A stretch of 64,000 bases of DNA from Tomocerus qinae. Its lineage: Eukaryota; Arthropoda; Collembola; Entomobryomorpha; Tomoceridae. Below the pieces are notes generated by a model. That model searched no databases and had not been told where the DNA came from. It worked only from the letters and a program-made list of their open reading frames with translations. The stretch is taken from positions 12,785,001 to 12,849,000 of the forward strand of contig CM034550.1 in assembly GCA_020055645.1 (NCBI GenBank), read 5' to 3'. Positions 37,519 through 49,802 of this stretch are shown one piece after another. A program made the position numbers and the translations under genes. Each line of letters starts with the position of its first letter. Position 1 is the first letter of the stretch.

Positions 37519-38823
37519 GGTTAATGGGATTCGAGAAATGCTTAGGAAGAATGCAATACACAAAAAATTACTTTAAATGCTCATGTTTACGAGAAATTGT
37601 TTTCTGTAAAAGTATTTTACAGGATATAATTTGTCACTATCAGAATTAGAATTAAAATGAAATTTACTGAGAATTATGTGGTGGTTGGGGATTTAGAATT
37701 TCGTCTTTTTCATTTACAATTCTTAATAGTTGGTTAATGTGAAACGTCAATAATTTACCAACATGAATACTACGACACGCAATTTGGATTCTGAGTACTT
37801 TTATTTGCAAGGAACAATACTTAATAATTTTTAAGGACAATAATCCACTACTTAGCACATATTATAGCAAGTTTATATACCAGCAGACAATTTTACAATA
37901 ATACTGATTTACAACATACGAGTTTCCATTCCTAACAATAACAATGTAATTTATCCCTGATGCTTACATATAATGACTACATAAATACCATATACTTCCG
38001 TATATGTACACACAGATATTTAAGATATTTACATTCTGGTTGGTTACTTTTACCTAATAATTAGATAATAATTATTATTATAAAACTGAAATTCTAGCAG
38101 AGCATTACTAAATGCCCTATGAACAAATCTTTTCACTTTCAAAGACAACATTAGACCCCGGAAGGAGGACTCCAATGGGAACCTAATCCATCACAATATC
38201 CGGGTTCAAAAATGTCAATTTATTATGTATTTTGTTATCTATATAAATGTAATCCATTTAGTATTGAATTATCTATTTATGTGTACAAACACTGTGGGTG
38301 GGAATTGTGTCCACAAGATTTAACCGTGGCTTAGATAAAAGATAAAGAGACTGCATTCATTTCGCCATTAGCGAGAAATGTCCAATTTTGAGAAAATATA
38401 AACCGACATAGAAAAATTGGAAAAGTTCTGATAAACTTAAGTCTAAACAAAAGTGTTAGCTGTAGAAAAAGCCTTTACAAAATTCAATTAATATTGCTTG
38501 TCACCACAATATCCGGAATCGAATTATCTTGCTTTCCAATTAGTGTTGGTGTGCAAATAAATGGAAAAATACTAACAAAATAGATTTAGGAGAAGTTTAT
38601 TGCACACATAGTCAGCAACAGATACTGAAACGAATTGATCAGTATATTATAGCAAGTGTAAAAGAAGCCTCTGTCGTTAGTCGTTCATTCATAAAAGGTG
38701 ATACCAAGTTTGTTATGCAATTATTATAATTACTCTATGCTTTTGAAATTCGGAAAAGATCTTCCCAATCTTAATTTGATTATTACATGACAATCTTCCG
38801 AAAAATAAAATAGTTAACTTTAA
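37519..38823. other. Non-coding region, nothing recognised
   Basis: Between the hairpin repeat and the palindrome-rich MITE. Only short frames without support. Confidence 0.35.
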
Positions 38824-39270
38824 CACTTCCACATATCCAAGCCTAAAAACTTCCACGGACTACCAAGTGTGGTACAATTGTACCACGCAGCAATATCCAA
38901 GTGTGGTACAATTGTACCACACAGTGTTTAGTGTCTTTAAACTGGTAATCAAACTAATGGTTAACGCTTTTGTCCTACTACATGGCAGTATCCAAGTGTG
39001 GTACAATTGTACCACCCCAGATAAGAAACCTTTGTTGTGGTACATTTGTACCACATTGGATATTGCCATATGTAAGCGCTGACTTCGTCTTAGTTTTTTC
39101 GCAATAAAAATTGAAAAAATGTGCGAAATAACTTCAAAGAATTTTAAAAAATTGCAAAACAATATTCCTGACAGGTACCTGAAAGCTGGATGTAATTCGG
39201 TTGAAAGGAACGGAGATAAGGGCAAATAAAGGCGTTGTGGTACAATTGTACCACACTTGGATGTGAAGTG
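38824..39270. mobile_element. Non-autonomous TTAA transposon with internal palindromes
   Basis: Flanked by TTAA on both sides (38820-38823 and 39271-39274). The ends are imperfect terminal inverted repeats: CACTTCCACATATCCAAG at the left, and at the right CTTGGATGTGAAGTG, the complement of CACTTCACATCCAAG. The interior carries five copies of the 18-bp palindrome GTGGTACAATTGTACCAC at 38869-38886, 38903-38920, 38998-39015, 39037-39054 (one mismatch) and 39237-39254, most of them next to ATCCAAG. No protein is encoded. The TTAA target site is used by piggyBac and Kolobok elements. Confidence 0.72.
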
Positions 39271-39499
39271 TTAAACCTATTAGCTAATAGTTGTTTTACT
39301 ATCATCCCAAAATGCGTCATAATTATAATACAAACCGCATCCACATCCTGTGACTAGGCTGCTAACGCTTGAAGCATTTACTTTACGCTGACAGTTGGAA
39401 GTGGAAAGTGGAACTTGTTTTTAATATCCAATTACACCACGCGTTAAGTAGATATAAGCAATAGGAAGTACATAGTTGTGTTGAGTTTTTAAAAATAAA

Positions 39500-41098
39500 A
39501 TGCCGAAAGATCGCATAGCCGAATTTAAGCGACAGGTAAGATAATCAAATTAATCTGAATATTAATTTGAGGATTTTTGCATTAATAAATTAATAAACGT
39601 ACTAATAAAAATACCTTTATCTAGCAATTCCAACGGAATTCCTCAAAAGCTTTTAACGAAACATTTGGAAATAGGACAACTGTTGACAGCGGAGACTTTC
39701 ATATCAGTATGGAACATCTGGGACATCCTACTAAAGAACTTGACGAGGTTTGTGAATTGCCATGAAATTATAGCAATCTACGGAATACAAATACATTTTG
39801 CGATTTCTATTTTGTTGAAAAATGCTATTAAAAAAGAAAGAATTGTTTGAAATGTAGTTGGCAGACATGTGGCTACAACATCAGGAACTTAAACAGAAAA
39901 TTGACCAAATAAGATTGGAGCAGGATAAAATACTCATCATGGCCAATCCTGACAAAAGTATTTATTTATTATTATGCAATGTACGTAGACACCCAAAAAT
40001 CATGGTTTTCTATTATCAGGTACGCAAGCAGCCCTTGAGGACTTAATGAACTCGACAAAGAAAGACTTGGAAAATTTTCGGACAAGATTAAAATGTAAAA
40101 CTATTTAATTTTGAATTTTTAAAGAGATAATAATTATAAGCTTGGAAGGAAATGTTCTGATCTGTAAATATATGCACATTTCTATTTTCCAAGTCATCGA
40201 GAGTCGCATAACAGAGGATGAACTCAACGTAAAAGAATCAGATGGGAGCAAGCCCTTAACAGATATTCGGATGAGGAGAACTCAACTTGCAGGGCTAGCC
40301 ACGGTATTCGTCAGTACAATCGAGGATTACAAAAAAATGCAGGATAATCACAGGGAGCGGTGCAAAGGACGAATTAAAAGACAATTGGAGATTGGTAATT
40401 TGGTGTTTATTTTTTTATTTTGAAAAGGATAAGCTCTAGGATGTTAATATGGAATTATTAATTTGCAGCGGGAACAATCGTAGATGATGAGAAAGTGGAA
40501 GAAATGATTGACGAAGGGAATTTTACTGTATTTGGCCAGAGTGTAAAATAAATATTTTCTTAAATGTACCAAATTAAATTTTGGGTCGCCATAAAATTAA
40601 CTGTTTTATTATCATTTGAAGATTCTGCAACAAACAGAAGAGACACGGAGGGTATTAGCTGATGTTCAAGCACGACACAATGATATTTTAAAACTGGAAC
40701 AGTCCATCAGAGAGATTCATGAACTTTTCCAGGAAATGGCACTTTTAATAAAAGATCAAGTACGTACCTGCTTAAAACTTTGCATCCATAAAAACGCATA
40801 TACACTCGTCAATAAGTTAAAATATTTTCCAGGGGGCAATGATTGACAACATCGCGAGGCATGTCGATAAAGCTATGGAATATGTACCGAGGGCTGTGCA
40901 TGAACTCAAAAAGGGAGTTAAAAGTAAAAATGCAGCACTCAAAGTAAAAAATATTTACAGTTAACAATTTTGGGTCTAAAAATTATCTGAGAGCGCTTGT
41001 TTAACATTTTGTCTTGGTTTTTTCAGAAAAAGATTTGGCTGGCAATCATTTTAATTATTGTCCTCTTTGTTGTTGGTATCATCATTTGGAAGGCATAA
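39500..41098 (+). CDS. Syntaxin (Qa-SNARE, syntaxin-1/4-like)
   Basis: Membrane-fusion SNARE. Nine exons join in frame to 309 aa: 39500-39535, 39625-39747, 39858-39957, 40020-40094, 40194-40394, 40469-40542, 40622-40759, 40833-40943 and 41027-41098. An N-terminal Habc-type helical region contains MRRTQLAGLATVFV and RERCKGRIKRQLEIAG, typical of plasma-membrane syntaxins. The SNARE helix runs through ARHNDILKLEQSIREIHELF and keeps the ionic-layer Gln at the exon 7/8 junction (LIKDQ/GAMIDN). The last exon is a C-terminal membrane anchor, IWLAIILIIVLFVVGIIIW, followed by KA. The first about 40 residues are polar and low in similarity. The family call is firm; the exact subtype is not. Confidence 0.92.
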
Positions 41099-41874
41099 TC
41101 ATTAGATCCATGACTTTATAATATCATTTAACAAAGATGATTAGGACTCAATCAAACCGTTGAAAATGATAAAAATTTGACTCGAATCCTTAAACTTAAA
41201 TAGTATTAAGTATAGTAAATGTTAATGACAAATTAGTTATGTACCTGAGCAAAAAATTTTTAACTAGAACTTGGCTGACACTGAGTATTTAATAATTTTA
41301 TGTCGTCACGCCTTAGTATATATCTTCATGACCTTCTCATTTTTTGGCTCAGTTGAGCATAGTCGTTCTTTACTAATTGTAAATGTGGTACTTTTATATT
41401 GTAGTTTTACCTTAATATTACTGCTTTGTTTATCTCATTTAAATTTTGTACTATCTTTATCTAATAGTAAAATAAAATGTAGTGATATGCAAAAAACAAG
41501 CGAATTGTCTTGGACATTCTTGAGTTTTATTGTAAATATAATGTGCTTATGAACCTAAATAAACTGTGTCATTTAATTGAATTGAGGAAAGAAATAGTAG
41601 CATCCTGCTATTTCCCAAGGAGCATTCTTAGTAGATATATTGCAATTTTTTATTTACTCAAATGTGCTACAAGTGGCTTAAATTGGATTTTTATACCAAT
41701 TTGAGATCTCTTTCGTTGAAAATGTAAACGCCCAAATAATTCTCATCTATATTGTTTAACACCAGCACAGAACACTATCACTTAGAAATAATTAATTTCC
41801 CAACCTTTTAGAAACATTTCATTAAATAAATGCCAAAAATAAAAAACAACTGACTTTTTATGTCTTTTATTTAG
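41099..41874. other. 3' side of syntaxin and promoter of the lipocalin gene
   Basis: Frames at 41271-41704 are hydrophobic but have no splice or domain support. No gene called. Confidence 0.35.
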
Positions 41875-41883
41875 TATATAAAG
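41875..41883 (+). promoter_or_regulatory. TATA box of the lipocalin gene
   Basis: TATATAAAG, about 135 bases upstream of the ATG at 42016. Confidence 0.4.
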
Positions 41884-42015
41884 CACCGTCGATTGTCCAA
41901 TGAATTTAAGAAACAAGAGAACTCCGGCAATCTAGTACATTCATTCAAATTGTACATTTTTGTACGAAATATTCTCTACTACTATTTACGGCAATAGATT
42001 TTAAAATATTCGAAA

Positions 42016-43017
42016 ATGGTGAATTTCGGAGGGAATAAACCCAGTTTCGTTATATTATTTGTGGTATTAGGGGCAAATTGGGTAACAATTGAAGGAGCCA
42101 GCTTGGAACAAAACGTCGGTTACTGGTAATTAAGCTGTTATTAACTTATTTCAGAATGTCTCAAACCAATTAATTTGAATAACAACTTTGATCTATCTGT
42201 TGAAAATTTTATTCCATAGAAGAATAAAATTTTCAAATATTTCAATGTACTGAAGTATCAAAAAATTATTTTTTCCTTTTTCAAAGCTCGGCTCCAAAAA
42301 TTGCGGACAATTTCGATATCAAATGGGTGAGTTTCATATTTTGACCCTTTTATTAAAATTTTCCCTGAAGAATTGTTTTTAAAAAAATCTTCTATATTTT
42401 ACTTTGTGATTGATATTAGGCAAACGACCATTCTCATCAAGGATGGTACATTACTGTAGGAAATCAGCAAGCAAGAAATCACATTTACGAAATTCTTCAA
42501 GGGAAGAATTTGACGGAAAATTCTGTATCTGATTATTCTGATATGTGCACAAAATTCACACTTGATATAGACAGTACTATGGACATTAAAGGAAAATATT
42601 TCGGATACGGAGACAAAATCGCTGACTGGAATTGTCATTTTGATCACGATAACTTTCAATGCAAATTCAACAACCACCAAGATCCTGAATTTGGTAAATA
42701 TATTTAAAACGGCGATTTACCGGTTTTATATTATCACTTTATTTCTTCTGAGATTGAAGACGGATACATTAATTTATTGATGTTTGTATATTTTAGTTAA
42801 AAATGGACAAGCCTATTTAAGCTACTTTGATGGGAAAGATAGCCACAACGTTTTTGTTGCTGTTCTTTGTCTTGAAAATGGAGTTTCGGGCTGGTTTGCT
42901 GCTTCTTTAACCAAAACAATCTCCAAGGAAGAAAAAGAAGATATCGCCAATCATTTGAAATCAATCGGCTTTGATCCCAACTCTAATGTTGAGTTGTATG
43001 CAGATAATTGTGCTTAA
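42016..43017 (+). CDS. Secreted lipocalin-like protein
   Basis: Exons 42016-42125, 42287-42326, 42420-42693 and 42797-43017 give 214 aa in frame. The signal peptide is around FVILFVVLGANWVTIEGA. The lipocalin first structural region is visible: CSAPKIADNFDIKW followed by HQGWYITVGNQ (the G-x-W-Y core). Paired cysteines (MCTKF, WNCHF, FQCKF, VLCLEN, DNCA) support a disulfide-bonded secreted barrel of the apolipoprotein D/bilin-binding type. Lipocalins of this group carry small hydrophobic ligands; the ligand is unknown. The 40-nt second exon is needed to keep the Cys-Pro-Asn-Phe motif. Confidence 0.78.
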
Positions 43018-43263
43018 AAGTAAGCTATTTAGATAATAATTACACACACCTTAGTTATATAGTCAAAAAGTCCTCACAGATAAACATTATTATGTAGCTA
43101 TATAAAATTATTTCAGTTAATTTAATGCACATTTTACAACTATAATATTATAATTTATTCCCAGTTATGATTCCTTAGTATTTACATCTTAATTCATTCT
43201 TTATAATTGTGTGAAATATGGAATTAAAGAGAAAAATTGAAAATCGAACTATATAGCTGTTAA

Positions 43264-43278
43264 GGTGGGGGAAACCCT
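43264..43278 (+). repeat. Left terminal inverted repeat of the DNA transposon
   Basis: GGTGGGGGAAACCCT immediately after the TTAA at 43260-43263; pairs with the right end with one mismatch. Confidence 0.8.
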
Positions 43279-44682
43279 CATGATTTTACATGTCTTTTCC
43301 TACTCCGTCATTTTATGAATAACTCGATTAATTTTGCCTCAATCTAGGCGTGTGAGGTCTTAAAATGACGAGACACTATCCAGGAGGGTCTCAAGTTTCT
43401 TACATTTTACAATTTTGACCTCTCAAAGTCGTAGGAGCGGATTTGAAAAAAATTATTTTTTATTTTTTGGCGGGATGCTTTTAGAAATGGATAACAGGGT
43501 AAATAAAATTAATTTTGGTAAAGTCTGAGACTTGTGACCCTCCTGGTCATAGGATGAATCTCTAGAAAAAATCCCATATTTTTTAGTTTATCCATTTATG
43601 AGTTATGCGTAAAATGATGCAAAATAAAAGTTTGAATTCCAAGTAAACTTTAAAACAGCAAAGAACGACAGAGTATCTTAGTCATGTGTGTTACTGTATA
43701 CTCTCACAGACAACCAAACAGCATCAGCATTTCATTCGTATGCATTCTTCAAGGCACGTTCATTCCTATAAGACTGTTGATTTTATCACATTTACTCACA
43801 ATTTTCACTCGCAACTACATAAAATTGGAAATTGTGACTTCAAAATAATTGATTAGTATATTGCATTTTCGACTTCAATTTTTTGGAATCCGATTTTGCC
43901 TTCAGTCGTTGAACTTTTGACACTATATACGAAGCAAGATGGTAGAAAACCGAGACTAGGTAAGCATTCCCAATTTAATTTTATACATTTATTGTTGCCC
44001 AAAAATTAGCATGTGTTTAAATAATTGACAAGTGAAAATAATTGTTACTGATCATTATCCGCTGTGCTGTAATTATTACAGCACTACGAATATGAGTATT
44101 ACTCATCAGGTGTTACTAAATGAAAAACTAAGAAATTAATAGTGACAATAAATTGACTCTAATTACACAGGTGGCAGGTGAACAATTAGTACTTGGAGTG
44201 GAAACAAATCGAGAGGAGTAGTAAGTAAAATACATCCGAGTGATTTGACCTGACCTAGTCGTTTTAGCTGTATAACACTGTAAACTCAACTACAAAGCTG
44301 CAACTGATTAGGTAATGGTTGATAGTAATTTTTAAAAAAAAAATTCAATCCTCATTAGGAGCAAAAATGCATTAAAATATTATGTAATCATTGACAAATG
44401 ACATACTGAACAGTTTACAGCATTCCTAATCATAAAAAAGTAACAGCATTTGGCTTTATTATATAGGTGAAAAGATGAGTTTCCGTATATGGAAAACCGA
44501 GAGGAGTAATGAGTAAAATACATCCGAGTGGTTTGACTTTATTTTAGTGACTAGCACTGACTTTTGGAAGCCGAGACACAGGTGACGAGGTAAGCTTCCT
44601 CAAAAACTTGAGTGCTTTCAATTCCATCTTCGTCGGGTGGTGCCATGCAATAAAACAGTTTGAGCTTTTTGTGTATTTTAGA

Positions 44683-47359
44683 ATGGCCAAATACAGAAAT
44701 GTCAACAGCCGTAAGAGAAAGCCTCCTTGGAAACTAAAACAAAATAATGTGGCCAAAAATCGAGTACAAAAAAATACTTTGCAACAAATACCGGCGGAAA
44801 ATCTAGCACCCCAAAATCATCCAGCGATCCAGGCTCCATCCAAACCAATAGACATAAGAGCAAAGGGAAGACGACTGATGTCTATTTCATCTCTAGAAAA
44901 CTTTATGAAGCTGTCAATGGATCATGGTAAAGCATGTCCTGAGGGAGCTATACACATTAATAACGAAAAACTATTGGGAATGCGGTCCATTTTTTCAATT
45001 CAATGTCAACATTGTGGCTGGACAAAAGATGCGGATTCAGATTCAAATTGTGCCCTGGGTGTAAATGAAGCATTAGCTTGGGGAACATTAGCAGGAGCTT
45101 CAAGTTATCAAGGTAGCAGAAATCTGTTTCAAGTTTTGGAGTGTCATTTTCCAAGTCATAAAACGTTTCAAAATCACAAAGATGCCACTGCTTTGAAATG
45201 GACCAAAGCATTGCACAATGAAATAAAAGAAAACGGCATACTTGAAAGGAAACTAGCAATTGAAAACAAAAATTTTGTCGTTGTAAATGGCATTCAATAT
45301 CCATACACTACGGTCTACGTTGATGGTGGCTGGGGTAAGAGATCATACGGCCACTCATTTAACTCAAACTCTGGATGTGCAGTAATTGTTGGCCACTATT
45401 CGAAAAAGATTCTGTTTTTAGGCGTCCGGAACAGATATTGTACTATATGCAAGCTAAACGAAAATAGAGAATTTAGAAGCACGTCTGTTTTAAAAAATTG
45501 GAAAAACAATCAAAGTTCTAGCAGTATGGAGTCAGATATTTTAGTTGAAGGATTTAATTCAAGCATCGACACTCACGGCCTTGTTTATAAAAACTTTGTA
45601 GGTGATGGCGATTCATCAGTGTACGTGAATCTTTTGTCAAAGGTAAATCCTCTAACAAACTTCTATTTATAATATTAAAATTAAACGTAGATTTATAACG
45701 GCACTCGAATACAAACATCTGTTTGTTTCACTCACCCCAAATTTAGACTAAGTACTTTTTAAGTTGCTAATTATTGCTATATCGTTTTACAGGTGAACTA
45801 TGGAGATATCCGGATAGAAAAAACTGAGTGCGTCAACCATGCAGTCAAACGATTCAATAAAGCAGTAAGAGAAATTGCAAACAATACTAAGCGCTATGGT
45901 GGAAAAGAGCATCTTCTTATTAGAAAGAAAATTAACAGATTTGGAATCGCATTAAGATATGTTGTTCAGTTTCACAGTCGTCAAGACAGCACTGACAAAG
46001 TAAAACATTTGGCTGAGAACATTCGAAATATTCCATTTCACATATTTGGGGACCATTCAAAATGTAGTGACAACTACTGCTCAGAAGAAAGAAAACAAGA
46101 AAAAAATGAAGTACCTATTCTTTCTAAAACCCTGATGTGGGAAGACTTATCTGAAGTAACAACTCGAATTGCGCAAATTTCTCCCAGAATAATCTCAAAT
46201 GTTACTAGTAACCGCGCAGAAAGATTTATGAGCAACTGCTCGAAATATTTGTTAGGAAAACGTTTAAACGTATACCAAAGAGGAGGGTATAACGAAAGGG
46301 TTACCGCTGCTGGATTAGCATACACTAACAAAGCTAGTTTTTTTACGAATGTGATTCGAACCATTGAGAAGAAGAGCCCATGTGCTGTGTGGAAACGTTC
46401 AGAACAAATATCAATGCGACTAAAAAAGGCCAGCCTAAAGCGGACTAAATTACATTTTCCAGTGCCTAGGAATGGAAACATGGAATATGGGGATGTAGAT
46501 TATGGTAAAAATCCTGCGGACGAAGACATGCTAACGGAAGATGAAATTAAAGAGAAAGTAAAATTAAAGATCAGTAGCTTACAAGTAGATGGTAATACGA
46601 GGGATGATATTGAAAAAAAGACGATAGGACAATCGTCTAATCATCAATGGCATTATTTTAGACGGCATAGAATAACAGCATCTTTAGCAGGCCGCTTAGC
46701 TGGGCTTCAAGACTGTACTAATAATACGTCTATTATTAACGCAATTTTGAGACCCGATCGAAAATCCTAACATTAGATGCTATTCGGCACGGCGTTTCTA
46801 CAGAAGGGGAGGCTAAACGGCAGTATGAAGTGGTAACTGGAAACAAAATAACGGAATGTGGTCTGTTTATTTCTTTAGAAAATGGTGTACTAGCAGCGTC
46901 GCCCGATGGATTAGTGGGACACGATGGCATTGTGGAGGTAAAATGTCCAATTAGTATGATTGGACATAATCCATCTGAAACACCATCAAAAATGAAATCG
47001 CCATATTTAGTATTTGACAAAGCAACTAACAAACTAACATTAAAAAAGACACATGCCTACTACAAACAAATTGTAATGCAACTGTATGTAACAAATCGAA
47101 ATTGGTGTGATTTCGTAGTATATTCATACAAAATTGAAAACAACTTGCATGTCCCCTTTCCGCCTTTATTCAACGAATTGAAAGAAATTCAGCTACAGAT
47201 GCCGAATGGGCTAATATGTACCATAAGTTTCTTAAATTTTATGAGGAAGATTTAGGCCCCGAAATAGTTAATTCTCGAGCTAGTCGAAATATGATAATTA
47301 GGCAGCCAAAGTATCGCCAAGATGCAATAAACAAAAAGACTGCTAACAAAAACAAATAA
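44683..47359 (+). pseudogene. Transposase fused to YqaJ-type nuclease, frameshifted
   Basis: The start is the ATG at 44683 just after a splice acceptor (TATTTTAG); a 5' UTR exon with donor GTAAGC near 44590 is likely. The first coding exon ends at 45642 and the second begins at 45793 (150-nt GT-AG intron, in frame). The N-terminus is basic. The middle carries a zinc-ribbon-like CQHCGW and CTICK, and the Mutator-like transposase motifs YPYTTVYVDGGWGKRSYGHS, YKNFVGDGDSSVY and IEKTECVNHAVKRFNKA. The C-terminal part is a YqaJ/lambda-exonuclease-fold nuclease: WHYFRRHRITAS, LAASPDGLVG and VEVKCP, the last two bearing the metal-binding Asp and Glu-x-Lys. The frame breaks at an A-run near 46760 and again near 47165; the end is read in the shifted frame at 47359. 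Broken, or sequence errors. Confidence 0.8.
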
Positions 47360-47448
47360 TTTCTTCATTATAGGTATGGTATACGATCTCAATTTGTATT
47401 TGCAATAATCAGCTATAACCAAAGATATTATGCATGAAATGAATGAGG

Positions 47449-47755
47449 TGAGTGGAGCACAATGTTTCGTGCATCCGAGTGCCATCATAATTGTCATTAC
47501 GGGATACATGACTAAAAATTAATTGATTTAGGTAGTGATTGATACAAGTTTTATTTATACAATGTAAAAGACATAAACTGGGGAGTGGAGCACAATGTTT
47601 CGTTCATCCGAGTGCCATCATAATTATCATTATTATTACGTGATACATTATTACAAATTAGTTAATCTATGTGGTGATTGATACAAGTTTTATTTATATA
47701 ATGTAATATATATAAACTGGCGAGTGGAGTACAATGTTTCGTTCATCCGAGGGCC
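47449..47755. repeat. Tandem repeat of about 135 bp inside the transposon
   Basis: Two full units and a partial third begin with GAGTGGAGCACAATGTTTCG at about 47450, 47583 and 47722. Each contains CATCCGAGTG (CATCCGAGGG in the last). The same word occurs twice at the 5' side of the element (44233 and 44521), next to GAGGAGTA and GTAAAATA. Confidence 0.75.
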
Positions 47756-47837
47756 AAAAGGTTGACATAATCACTGTTTATGAATAAACTTGCATAATAA
47801 TGTATATTCAACTTTTTGAACACTGTAAATCGAACGG

Positions 47838-49245
47838 TTATTCCCAATCCTCTTCTTGACATTCTGAGGTGGACGTACCACCAAATTCAAAGTTATCAAG
47901 ATTTATAAAATTGAACCCACCGATCATGTTACGGCATAACTTTTGCTTTTTCTTTCCCTTCACTATTTTCTCTCTCAATGCACAATGTTTGGAACAACCT
48001 TCCCATTTTATCATTTTCTGATACTCTCTTCTAGGCGGTTTCGCTTCACGGTATTTGTCTAGATCATCACATTCAAAACGAGTTTTTGTAGGAAATTTCT
48101 TCAAAAAAGCCTGTTTTTTCTTATGGCATAAAACAGCAATTCTTGCATCACGAATACAGTCATGGTGGGGAATGCCGTCTGGGTTTTCTTGAATATTTTT
48201 TCCAGAAAGTGTATTCCTAAATCCTCAACGCATATTGCAGTATTCCTTTTGTCCCGGAAAAAATCCTGGAGCTCTTCAAAATGTGGATGATTAATTCCCA
48301 CGGTCTTAAGATCATCTTTAATGGCAAATCCTATTACAATTTTATTTCGAATACATTCTTGTAATAATTGTTGCACCTAAAATCAACATCGAACATTAAT
48401 TTCAACACTTTTAATTTAATAAAAAATTAAATCATTTAAATCTTACTATGTCATAATTGATTCCTGATTCCAGCTTAGATTGATTAATACCAGTGAGGGC
48501 AGTATTATATCTACAAATACTTGTTGAGTGCTTAACAATAGCCCAAAATATTAATCGCCAATGTTTGTCGACAACGGCGACTGAACCTGGAAGGAACTTG
48601 TGGGAGTTTGCTTCGGTCACGTTTTCTATGTCCAAGTACACTTCTTCACAGCTTACAATTAAGTCAGCTCGATAAATAAAATTAGCCTTTAATAAAAAAC
48701 AAACATTGAGTACGATTGTTGTATTTATTATTCAATAACAGTTTTTTATTATAAGCCACTATATTAAATAAATATAAAACTTACTGCCGAAAACGCTGGA
48801 GATGCCTTTGATATAGTCGGAGTTGGGGCACTCGAATGTACACTCCTTAGTATTTCACTCACCCCAATACCTACATCAGCCTTTTCCACTTTTTCTTCAG
48901 ATTTTCTCTTTCTTTTCAAAATGTTTTGTGCATGATTTTTTACTTTCAGCAGCTGTTGATCATCAAACGGGCTTCTGTTTATTAGTTCCATGACCAGTTT
49001 TAAATACTCGTCCGAATTCAATGAAATTGCAGCTGCCATGACCGATTTCTAAATATTATAATGTATAAATTGAATATATGTCACTAATTATTGCAGAAAG
49101 TACAACCTAAGTATTGCATTATCACTTAGCATATTACAATAAAATAATTTAGTAAAATTACTTGACTTACTGTTTCAATTGAAATCTCTATGGCTTCTGT
49201 AATTTTTCTTGTACCATGGGGTTTGCAAATATCTTTTTTGTCCAT
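47838..49245 (-). pseudogene. REX4-like DEDD exonuclease carried by the transposon, frameshifted
   Basis: Minus-strand exons 49171-49245, 48785-49048, 48446-48685 and 48376 downwards, all with GT-AG junctions in phase 0. A Lys-rich N-terminal region precedes the exonuclease. The fold is recognisable: exo I VYLDIENV (Asp-x-Glu), RYNTALTGINQSKLES, then exo II IVIGFAIKDDLKTVGINHP. In a second frame downstream come exo III HHDCIRDARIAVLCHKK and a basic tail ending GGTSTSECQEEDWE. The four acidic residues and the exo III His are retained, but the frame changes near 48225 between exo II and exo III, so this copy is broken. Similar to the REX4/ISG20 family of 3'-5' exonucleases. Its position within the terminal repeats implies that it travels with the element. 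Confidence 0.72.
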
Positions 49246-49461
49246 TATGACTATTCAAAATTTCCAAATACCAAATAGTAAACTTTCAGTAGTAAACAAT
49301 AAACAAACTAGTCTGTTTCCTTCTACCGCATTCTATCCCATTGATTCTACTGTTTGAATGCGCCCGGTTGAACAACTGGGAATTCTACCTAAACTTTTCT
49401 TGCGATATCATTCCAGTAGGAAAATTTTGCTTCGAACGAATTCCGCTAGTTGCCTAGTAGT

Positions 49462-49476
49462 AGGGTGTCCCCCACC
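49462..49476 (-). repeat. Right terminal inverted repeat of the DNA transposon
   Basis: AGGGTGTCCCCCACC followed by TTAA at 49477-49480. Confidence 0.8.
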
Positions 49477-49644
49477 TTAACTCTGATTATTACAAATGCT
49501 AGAAATCCTAGTTATTTCGAACTTCAACGTAAATAACATTTTGGCCAATCATTTAATACGGGTAACTGCAAGTGTTTGATAAAGGGAAGCATAATATACA
49601 GATACAAGCGATAGCCATAACAGATGTATTTAAAACAAACTCAA

Positions 49645-49802
49645 TAAGCCTTTCCTACAATTGCTTTCTGGTCACCAGTTGAAGTGAATCTCAGTAGATG
49701 GAAATATAGTATTTTCAGGCTTTTTTAATGTATTATTCTCTACCTCCATCTACTGAGATTCACTTCAACTGGTGACCAGAAAGCAATTGTGGGAAAGGCT
49801 TA
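49645..49802. mobile_element. Palindromic MITE interrupted at its right end by the BEL element
   Basis: Inverted arms of about 57 bp: left about 49645-49701 starts TAAGCCTTTCC, right about 49746-49802 ends GGAAAGGCTTA, with only one or two differences and a loop of about 45 bases. The last bases of the right arm (GCTTA) are the target duplicated by the LTR element, and the terminal TT continues after the right LTR. Confidence 0.7.

Larger units (their letters stand above)
43264..49476. mobile_element. Decayed TTAA-target DNA transposon with transposase, YqaJ nuclease and REX4-like exonuclease
   Basis: 6.2-kb element flanked by TTAA (43260-43263 and 49477-49480). The terminal inverted repeats match at 14 of 15 bases: left GGTGGGGGAAACCCT, right end (complement) GGTGGGGGACACCCT. 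A plus-strand gene encodes a Mutator-like transposase domain continuing into a YqaJ-type nuclease; a convergent minus-strand gene encodes a DEDD exonuclease. TTAA targets are known for Kolobok and piggyBac superfamilies; I leave the superfamily open. Frameshifts in both genes indicate that this copy is no longer autonomous. Confidence 0.82.

Noticed and set aside
38860..39225. Minus-strand 121-codon frame
   Set aside because: It is generated by the repeated palindromes (recurring VVQLYH) inside the MITE; no domain.
45643..45792. Possible break in the transposase
   Set aside because: The gap has good donor and acceptor signals and joins in frame, so it is an intron, unlike the true frameshifts near 46760 and 47165.
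47449..47755. CRISPR-like array
   Set aside because: Only two and a half units of about 135 bp with similar interiors, inside a eukaryotic transposon; no spacer structure.
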